Source: an uncultured Alistipes sp. (GTDB taxonomy: Bacteria; Bacteroidota; Bacteroidia; Bacteroidales; Rikenellaceae). Taken from it: a DNA stretch of 19,595 nucleotides. Below are positions 14,489 through 19,595 of the stretch, in pieces. Both the position numbers and the translations under genes were made by a program. Numbering within the stretch: position 1 is the stretch's first letter; each line of letters opens with the position of its first letter. The notes under the pieces are model-generated. The model was given only the letters and a program-made list of their open reading frames with translations, was not told the origin of the DNA and searched no databases. Where the stretch lies: positions 1 to 19,595 of the forward strand of contig URRP01000043.1 in the NCBI GenBank assembly GCA_900550375.1, in the 5' to 3' direction.

Positions 14489-15790
14489 ATGAAAACCATC
14501 CATTGCCAACAGCAGCCCGACGTGCGTGCCGACTATGACGTGCTCGTCGCCGGCGCCGGACCGGCCGGAATCTGTGCGGCGGTCGCCGCCGCCCGCGAAG
14601 GGGCCAGAGTCGCGCTCGTCGAGCGTTACGGCGTCGTCGGAGGAAATCTCACGGCCGGTTACGTCGGTCCCATCCTCGGAATGGTGGGACGCGGTACGAT
14701 GCGCGACGAGCTTGTCCGGCTGCTCGGCGTTCCCGACAACGACATGATCGGCATCACGGGCAAAGCCCACGACATCGAGGAGGCCAAGCGGGTGCTGGCC
14801 GAATTCATCGCCCGCGAACCGATCGACGTCTATCTGCAAAGCTCGGTCTACGACGTGATGAAAGAGGACGAGACCGTACGAGGGCTGATTCTCGCGACCA
14901 ACGAAGGCCCGCTCGCGCTGACGGCACGCATCACGGTCGACGCCACGGGCGATGCCGTCGTGTCGTATCTCTGCGGCGCCGAAATCGAGAAGGGACGCGA
15001 CGACGGGCTGATGCAACCCGTGACACTGGAGTTCACCGTCGACGGCGTGGATGACACGCGCGGCGTGGTCTGCATCGGCGACGTCGACGAAGTGGAGCTG
15101 AACGGCCAGCGGTTTCTCGACTTCTGCCGCCGCTGTGCCGACGAGGGCAAGCTCCCGCCGACGCTGGCGGCCGTGCGGCTGCACCCCACGACCCACGCCG
15201 GTCAGCGGCAGGTCAACACCACGCAGGTCAACGGTGTCGACAGCACCCGCGTCGGCCATCTGTTCCGCGCCGAGGTCGAACTGCGGCGTCAGATGAAGCT
15301 GCTGGTCGACTTTTTCCGCGCCGAACTCCCCGGGTACGAACGGTGCCGCTGCATCTCGAGCGGCACGACTATGGGCGTGCGCGAAAGCCGCCGCGTGATG
15401 GGCGGCTATGTGATTACGGCCGAAGAGCTGGCCGAGGGCAAACGCTTCGACGACGTGGTGGTACACCGCGCCGAGTTCATCGTCGATATCCACAATCCGT
15501 CGGGCGCCGGTCAGGCCGAAGCGGCGATCCAGTACTGCAAGCCCTACGACCTGCCCTACCGCTGTTTCGTGCCGCGCGGCATCGACGGTCTCTATACGGC
15601 GGGTCGCTGCATCTCGGGTACGCACCGCGCACACGCTTCGTACCGCGTCATGTCGATCTGCATGGCCATGGGCGAGGCCGTCGGAATCGCGGCGGCCCTC
15701 TGCGCCCGTAAGGGATGCACGCCCCGCACGCTCGACGTCGGCGAGTTGCAGCGGACGATGACCGGCAAGGGAATCGAGCTGTTCGATTGA
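14489..15790 (+). CDS. FAD-dependent oxidoreductase (FAD_oxidored family, PF12831 type)
   Basis: The gene encodes 433 residues with no signal peptide, so it is probably cytosolic. The N-terminal Rossmann dinucleotide motif is GAGPAG (22-27), with Glu45 at the end of the second strand (VALVE) for the adenosine ribose. The FAD_oxidored signature GVVGGNLTAG (48-57) follows, where related enzymes often carry a Cys that is not present here. DATGDA (151-156) is the second FAD contact. GVRESRRVMGGYVIT (297-311) and GLYTAGRCISGTHRAHASYR (367-386), with a following MAMGEAVG helix, form the C-terminal FAD site typical of the family. Substrates of most family members are unknown. It has its own promoter and a palindromic terminator, so it stands alone. 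The flavoprotein call is secure; the reaction is not. Confidence 0.9.
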   Translation: MKTIHCQQQPDVRADYDVLVAGAGPAGICAAVAAAREGARVALVERYGVVGGNLTAGYVGPILGMVGRGTMRDELVRLLGVPDNDMIGITGKAHDIEEAKRVLAEFIAREPIDVYLQSSVYDVMKEDETVRGLILATNEGPLALTARITVDATGDAVVSYLCGAEIEKGRDDGLMQPVTLEFTVDGVDDTRGVVCIGDVDEVELNGQRFLDFCRRCADEGKLPPTLAAVRLHPTTHAGQRQVNTTQVNGVDSTRVGHLFRAEVELRRQMKLLVDFFRAELPGYERCRCISSGTTMGVRESRRVMGGYVITAEELAEGKRFDDVVVHRAEFIVDIHNPSGAGQAEAAIQYCKPYDLPYRCFVPRGIDGLYTAGRCISGTHRAHASYRVMSICMAMGEAVGIAAALCARKGCTPRTLDVGELQRTMTGKGIELFD

Positions 15791-15822
15791 ACGTATTAAA
15801 AACGGGAGACAATAACCGAACA

Positions 15823-15850
15823 CGGGTATCCGGCAGCTGCCGGATACCCG
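15823..15850. terminator. Bidirectional terminator: 28-bp perfect palindrome
   Basis: Positions 15823-15850 form a perfect inverted repeat (arms CGGGTATCCGGCAG) between the convergent ends of the oxidoreductase gene (15790, +) and the phosphatase-family gene (15872, -). No strong T-run is visible on either side, so the call rests on stem strength and position. Confidence 0.7.
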
Positions 15851-15871
15851 CCCAACCGTCCAGTCTTCCCC

Positions 15872-16765
15872 TTACTGGACGCGGAATATCGCCTCTACGG
15901 GATAATGATCCGAAATATAGGTCACGCCGTAATTCCTGCGCAGCACGTTGAACCCGCTCGGCGCGGCCTTTTTATAGAAGATGTGATCGATGACCGTGCT
16001 CTTCGTACCCCATGCATTGTAGGTTCCGCCCGTGTCGGCTGCCGGAGCGTGCGTCCGCGCGTCCGTCAGCACCGAACGCAGCGGATCGAAGATGGCGCTC
16101 GACGTCGACGAGTTGAAATCGGCCGTCAGAAAGGCCGTCGATCCCGCCGCATTGAGTTCGGCGAGCTGCTCGACGATCAGCCGGATCGACTGCTCGCGCG
16201 CCTGCGGCCCCTTATTGTCGAGGTGCGTATTCATGTAGAAAAACTCCTTGCCGGTCGCCTTCAGCCGAAAACGGCACCACGCGGCCGTACGGCGATAATC
16301 GGCATCCCAGCCATAAGAAACCTTATCGGGTGTTTCCGACAGCCAGAAGGTCCCCTTGTCGAGCAGCTCCGCGTCGGCGGTGCGCCAAAAGATCGCCATG
16401 CACTCCTCGGCGGCGTAGCTGTCGGTCGCAGCAGGCACCCTGCCGGTGTCGCGTCCCAAACCGTACCACGCATAATCGGGACAGTTCTTCGCCAGATAGG
16501 TGATCTGGTGGGGCTGCGCCTCCTGAAGTCCCATCACCGTAGGCCGTTCTTCGCCCACCATCCGCGCTGCGGCTTCGCGGCGGCAGTCCCAGCCGTGCTC
16601 GTCGCGGCTGTCGACGCGGATATTGAATGAGACGACCTTCACCGCTGCCACGGCCGGCTGGGGCGAGGGATCGGGATCGACGGGGAGGTCGGCAGCCGCA
16701 CCGCCCGAAGAGCACGAGAGCGCAGCGGCGGCCAGCAGCGGGTAAACAACGGATTTCAGAGACAT
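15872..16765 (-). CDS. Endonuclease/exonuclease/phosphatase-family lipoprotein
   Basis: This is a 297-residue predicted lipoprotein: a short hydrophobic N-terminus ends ALS before Cys18, followed by a Pro/Asp spacer. The domain shows the metal-dependent EEP motifs in order: SFNIR (Asn48), LQE (Glu82), NTHLDN (His181), TADFN (Asp216, Asn218), IDHIFY (Asp260-His261) and SDHYPV (Asp286-His287). All expected active-site residues are present. Family members cleave phosphodiesters in nucleic acids, phosphoinositides or sphingomyelin, and exported Bacteroidota versions are common with undefined substrates. It is separated from murF by 124 bases containing a putative terminator, so it is probably its own transcription unit, although I find no clear promoter for it. 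Confidence 0.9.
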   Translation of the reverse strand: MSLKSVVYPLLAAAALSCSSGGAAADLPVDPDPSPQPAVAAVKVVSFNIRVDSRDEHGWDCRREAAARMVGEERPTVMGLQEAQPHQITYLAKNCPDYAWYGLGRDTGRVPAATDSYAAEECMAIFWRTADAELLDKGTFWLSETPDKVSYGWDADYRRTAAWCRFRLKATGKEFFYMNTHLDNKGPQAREQSIRLIVEQLAELNAAGSTAFLTADFNSSTSSAIFDPLRSVLTDARTHAPAADTGGTYNAWGTKSTVIDHIFYKKAAPSGFNVLRRNYGVTYISDHYPVEAIFRVQ

Positions 16766-16803
16766 CGGTTTGCGGTTTGCAGGTTTTCAATAACAATACG
16801 GTT

Positions 16804-16851
16804 CAAAAAGAGAAGTTGCTAAACAAACCGCAAACGATTTGCTCAGCAACT
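16804..16851 (-). terminator. Probable terminator downstream of murF
   Basis: Read on the minus strand, AGTTGCT (16851-16845) pairs with AGCAACT (16820-16814). A nested GCAAA-TCG-TTTGC hairpin lies within the loop, and the stem is followed immediately by TCTCTTTTTG. The pyrimidine and T-rich tail in the murF direction, 39 bases after its stop codon, supports a rho-independent terminator. The outer stem is short. Confidence 0.45.
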
Positions 16852-16889
16852 ATCAAATCCAGTGGACCGGCCGTCGACGGCGCAGGACG

Positions 16890-18164
16890 TCAGAACAATC
16901 CCACAAGCCGCTCCAGCCCGATCCCGTGCGACCCTTTCAGAAGCACGAGTTTTCCCGCAAAAGGCGACACCGACAGCGCCGCAGCCGCCTCATCGCACGA
17001 ACAGAAGAGCCGCACGCGCCGATCGGAGTGCCCCGTCGCACGCCATGCCGCCGAAAACTCCGCCCCCACCAGCCACAGCTGCTCCACGTCGCCCGAAAGC
17101 GCCTGTTCGATCGCGGCGCGATGCTCCGCTTCGCTCCACGCACCCAGCTCGAGCATATCGCCCAGCACGGCGACTTTACCGCCCGCAAACGCCTCGCCGA
17201 GGAAATTGGTCAGCGACGCCTGCATACTCGACGGATTGGCGTTGTAACAATCGACGACGAGCGTATTGCGGGCCGTCTGCTGCCGCTGCGAACGGTTGTT
17301 GTCGGGGCGGTAGGTAGCGACGGCGTCGCGGATACGCTCCTCGTCGACGCCGAAATAACGGCCGACAGCCATCGCCGCCGCCACGTTCAGGCGGTTGAAC
17401 GCCCCTTCGAGATGATGCTCGACGCCGTCGGCGATCGCCGCATCGTAAAGCTCTACGGCCAGATTTCCCCGCTCGGCGGCCATCTTCACCAGCGTCGCGT
17501 CGTCGCGCCGCACGAAGGCTCGCCCTCCGCTCGCCGCCAGATAGTCGTACAACTCGCCCTTGCCGCGCCGCACCCCCTCGACGCCTCCGAACCCTTCGAG
17601 GTGCGCCCGCCCGACATTGGTAATCAGGCCGAAATTAGGCTCGGCGATCGCACACAGCAGGGCGATCTCGCCGCAAGCGCTCGCCCCCATCTCCACCACG
17701 CCCAGCTCCGTGTCGCGCGTCATCGCCAGTAGCGTGAGGGGCACGCCGATATGATTGTTGAGATTGCCCTGCGTAGCGTAAATCGTATATTTTTCGGCCA
17801 GTACACGGCTCACCAGCTCCTTGGTCGTGGTCTTGCCGTTGCTCCCGACGATCGCCAGCAGCGGAATGCCGAGCCGCCGCCGGTGTTCGCGCGCCAGCGC
17901 CTGCAAGGCGGCAAGCGCATCGTCCACCGCCACCAGCCGCCCGGCATAGGCCGCACCGGCCTGTGCTGCAACCGCCGGATCGTCGACCACGGCGCAGGCC
18001 GCTCCGGCATCGAGCGCCGCCAAGGCGAAACGGTTGCCGTCGTAACGGTCGCCCCGCAGTGCGAAGAAGAGCGTCCCGTCCCCCGCTCGGCGCGAATCGG
18101 TCACGACGGTCGGATATTTCTCGAACAGCGCATACAGCCGTTCCGTTTCCAACTGTTCAGTCAC
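16890..18164 (-). CDS. murF: UDP-N-acetylmuramoyl-tripeptide--D-alanyl-D-alanine ligase
   Basis: The gene encodes 424 residues, a normal length for Bacteroidota MurF. It adds D-Ala-D-Ala to UDP-MurNAc-tripeptide in the cytosol, the last cytoplasmic ligation in peptidoglycan precursor synthesis. The N-terminal domain contains VTDSRRAGDGTLFFALRG. The central ATPase has the P-loop GSNGKTTTK (107-115), EMGAS (158-162) and NVGRAHLEGFGG (183-194). DCYNANPSSM (305-314) and GDMLELG (335-341) are family signatures, as is the C-terminal LLKGSHG. No ATG is available near the conserved N-terminus; the start is a GTG at 18164, 14 bases after the manC stop codon, so the two genes are very likely co-transcribed. 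Confidence 0.95.
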   Translation of the reverse strand: MTEQLETERLYALFEKYPTVVTDSRRAGDGTLFFALRGDRYDGNRFALAALDAGAACAVVDDPAVAAQAGAAYAGRLVAVDDALAALQALAREHRRRLGIPLLAIVGSNGKTTTKELVSRVLAEKYTIYATQGNLNNHIGVPLTLLAMTRDTELGVVEMGASACGEIALLCAIAEPNFGLITNVGRAHLEGFGGVEGVRRGKGELYDYLAASGGRAFVRRDDATLVKMAAERGNLAVELYDAAIADGVEHHLEGAFNRLNVAAAMAVGRYFGVDEERIRDAVATYRPDNNRSQRQQTARNTLVVDCYNANPSSMQASLTNFLGEAFAGGKVAVLGDMLELGAWSEAEHRAAIEQALSGDVEQLWLVGAEFSAAWRATGHSDRRVRLFCSCDEAAAALSVSPFAGKLVLLKGSHGIGLERLVGLF

Positions 18165-18178
18165 TTTTAATCGTCGAT

Positions 18179-19249
18179 TCAAATGTACCCCTCGCCTTTG
18201 TTGAATTTCACCTCGTCGATATACTTCTTGATATTCTGCTCCTCGCCGCGCGGACAGATCATCAGCACATCCTCCGTATCGACGACGATGTACTCCTTCA
18301 GCCCGCTCACCACGGCAACCTTGCCCTCGGGCAGCGAGATGATGCAGTTGCGCGTATCGTAGGTGTAGCACCGCTCCGCAGGCTTGGCATTGGCGTAACG
18401 GTCCTTGCGCGAGAGCTGGTAGAGCGAGCCCCACGTCCCCACGTCGCTCCAGCCCACGTCGGCATTGGCACGCACGTAGACGTTGCCAGCCTTCTCCATC
18501 ACGCCGTAGTCGATCGAGATGGGATGGCTGCACGAAAAGACCTGTTCCACGGCCGCTGTCTCCTCCGGCGTACCGAACGCCGCTTCGGCCGACGAGAAGA
18601 GCGCATGATGTTCGGGCAGGTACTTGGCGAAGGCCCGCACGATGTCGCGCACCTTCCAGACGAAGATGCCCGAATTCCAGAAAAACTCGCCGCACTGCAC
18701 GAAGGTTTGCGCCAACTCCAGATTGGGCTTCTCCGTAAAACTCTTCACCGGACAGACGGTCTCGTCGGTCGAGACCTGAATATAGCCGTAACCCGTTTCG
18801 GGACGCGTAGGACGAATCCCGACGGTCATCAGCGCGTCGTGCTCGACCACGAAGTCGAGACACTCACCGATGATCGAGCGGAATCCCTTCTCGTCGACCA
18901 CCCAGTGATCGGCCGGCGTGACGATCATCTCCGCTTCGGGATCGTGCTTCTGCAGCCAGTAGGCGGCGTATGCGATGGCCGGCGCGGTGTTACGGCCGAT
19001 CGGCTCGCAGAGGATCTGCTGCTCGGGAATCTCGGGAAGGATGGTTCGAATCAGCTCGCGGTACCGACGGTTGGTCACCACGATGAAATTTTCGTCGGGC
19101 ACCAGCGGCGCAAAGCGTTCGAACGTGTGGCGCAGGAACGACTTGCCCGTGCCCATGATATCGAGAAACTGTTTGGGCTTATTCTGCCGGCTCAGCGGCC
19201 AGAAGCGGGTTCCTACACCCCCCGCCATGATGATACAGTAGCGATTCAT
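18179..19249 (-). CDS. manC: Mannose-1-phosphate guanylyltransferase
   Basis: The gene encodes 356 residues with a single nucleotidyltransferase domain and no C-terminal mannose-6-phosphate isomerase domain. It makes GDP-mannose from GTP and mannose-1-phosphate in the cytosol, feeding surface polysaccharide and GDP-fucose synthesis. Motifs are GGVGTRFWPLSR (10-21) with Lys26 in NKPKQF, EPIGRNTAPAI (82-92), PADH (112-115), FTEKP (171-175), WNSGIFVW (191-198), SIDYGVME (245-252) and GWSDVGTWGSL (266-276). It is first in the manC-murF unit and is preceded by two promoter-like sites on the same strand. The alternative of a different NDP-sugar pyrophosphorylase is unlikely given the WNSGIF and WSDVGTW signatures. 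Confidence 0.95.
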   Translation of the reverse strand: MNRYCIIMAGGVGTRFWPLSRQNKPKQFLDIMGTGKSFLRHTFERFAPLVPDENFIVVTNRRYRELIRTILPEIPEQQILCEPIGRNTAPAIAYAAYWLQKHDPEAEMIVTPADHWVVDEKGFRSIIGECLDFVVEHDALMTVGIRPTRPETGYGYIQVSTDETVCPVKSFTEKPNLELAQTFVQCGEFFWNSGIFVWKVRDIVRAFAKYLPEHHALFSSAEAAFGTPEETAAVEQVFSCSHPISIDYGVMEKAGNVYVRANADVGWSDVGTWGSLYQLSRKDRYANAKPAERCYTYDTRNCIISLPEGKVAVVSGLKEYIVVDTEDVLMICPRGEEQNIKKYIDEVKFNKGEGYI

Positions 19250-19284
19250 ATCCTATTGTCTTTAATTTTTTCCGAATACGTATA

Positions 19285-19316
19285 CAAAGATACGAATAAG
19301 CGAAGGCAATGTCAAA
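19285..19316 (-). promoter_or_regulatory. Proximal manC promoter (P1)
   Basis: On the minus strand TTTG (19316-19313), exactly 20 bases, then TATCTTTG (19292-19285): a full match to the Bacteroidota -33/-7 consensus. The -7 box lies 35 bases upstream of the manC ATG. Confidence 0.8.
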
Positions 19317-19333
19317 TTTATTTGAACATTGCC
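19305..19333. repeat. Inverted repeat overlapping the P1 -33 box
   Basis: GGCAATGTCAAAT (19305-19317) pairs with ATTTGAACATTGCC (19320-19333), with one bulged base. The centre holds only 2 bases. It spans the -33 TTTG of P1, so it could be an operator for a dimeric regulator or a hairpin in the leader of a transcript from P2. Confidence 0.5.
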
Positions 19334-19357
19334 GAACGTAAGTATCTTCGGCGCAGC

Positions 19358-19389
19358 CAAAGATACGAAAAGTCGAGCGCAGAAGCAAA
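19358..19389 (-). promoter_or_regulatory. Distal manC promoter (P2)
   Basis: On the minus strand TTTG (19389-19386), exactly 20 bases, then TATCTTTG (19365-19358). It is a second full consensus match, 73 bases upstream of P1. The 12-base block CAAAGATACGAA (+ strand) is identical in both promoters. Transcripts from here would have a leader of about 105 nt containing the inverted repeat. Confidence 0.65.
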
Positions 19390-19427
19390 CGTTTATGTTT
19401 GATTATGCCGAGACGAGGCCAAGAAAC

Positions 19428-19558
19428 GGATGATTTCCACGTTGCGTTTCACTCCACTCGCAATGACAGAGGGTGTTATCCTGACGAAGGCAGCATCCTC
19501 TTCTGTCATCCTGAGGCGGCGGATGCTCACGCTTCGTTGCACTCCGCTCAGCATGACA
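19428..19558. repeat. Degenerate palindromic intergenic repeats
   Basis: Two related blocks lie in direct orientation. GGATGATTTCCACG to CACTCCACTCGCAATGACA is at 19428-19468; GGATGCTCACGC to CACTCCGCTCAGCATGACA is at 19521-19558. They are linked by TTATCCTGA and TCATCCTGAG segments that are reverse-complement-like to their ends: TGTCATCCTGAG at 19504-19515 against CTCAGCATGACA at 19547-19558, one mismatch. The remaining bases to 19595 (GCGCTCCACTGCGTT) may begin another block. This resembles scattered REP/MITE-like elements of the TCATCCTGAG...GATGACA kind. The 346 bases from 19250 to the window end contain no gene that I can support. Confidence 0.6.
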
Positions 19559-19595
19559 AATTCCCAGCGATCGGATTCCCGCGCTCCACTGCGTT

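Noticed and set aside
14480..15823. A 447-codon open frame on the - strand over the oxidoreductase gene
   Set aside because: It is antisense to a gene with complete FAD-binding motifs and its own promoter. The translation is His/Asp/Arg-rich with no known domain.
19305..19333. Inverted repeat near manC considered as a transcription terminator
   Set aside because: It overlaps a promoter -33 box and no gene ends nearby within the window, so an operator or leader hairpin is a better explanation.

Overview
The window looks like chromosomal DNA from a GC-rich member of the Bacteroidota. Several promoters fit the TTTG / TAnnTTTG consensus of that phylum, and the families DUF4493, fimbrillin-like, PCMD (Pfam PF13201) and DUF4923 are typical of gut Bacteroidales. 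The high GC content, by eye around 60%, makes Alistipes or a close relative the best guess; this is inference, not proof. There are no rRNA, tRNA, CRISPR or transposase genes.

Layout. (1) 1-84 is the tail of an S9-type peptidase, followed by a terminator. (2) 309-7721 (+) is a cluster of six genes for cell-surface proteins: a DUF4493 lipoprotein, a 63-residue small protein, a large fimbrillin-like/PCMD lipoprotein, two paralogous outer-membrane beta-barrel candidates, and a second PCMD lipoprotein. It starts at a TATTTTTG promoter and ends at a 34-bp perfect palindrome. (3) 7791-14158 (-) is a five-gene run read leftward: OPT-family oligopeptide transporter, peptidase T, glutamine-dependent NAD+ synthetase, and two tandem DUF4923 proteins. 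It shares the palindromic terminator with the surface cluster. (4) 14489-15790 (+) is a single FAD-dependent oxidoreductase. (5) 15872-19249 (-) holds manC (mannose-1-phosphate guanylyltransferase), murF and a separate endonuclease/exonuclease/phosphatase-family lipoprotein. manC is preceded by two tandem consensus promoters. (6) 19428-19558 holds degenerate, partly palindromic intergenic repeats.

The surface cluster is the most interesting part. Its first gene carries two copies of an octapeptide, YPGGDAKP, at its C-terminus, and the adjacent small protein carries a third version, FPGGNAKP. The first and third genes share an otherwise unassigned domain of about 125 residues. The third and sixth genes both end in a PCMD domain. 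The small-protein gene contains a run of nine G. Loss of one G would put its reading frame in phase with the next lipoprotein gene with no intervening stop codon, so the tract could be a phase-variation switch. The cluster can be read as a candidate surface-appendage or glycan-interaction system of lipoproteins plus barrels, but that role is inferred from context only.

The OPT-pepT-nadE run suggests peptide uptake, intracellular tripeptide cleavage and NAD synthesis transcribed together. The manC-murF pair places nucleotide-sugar and peptidoglycan precursor synthesis under shared promoters.
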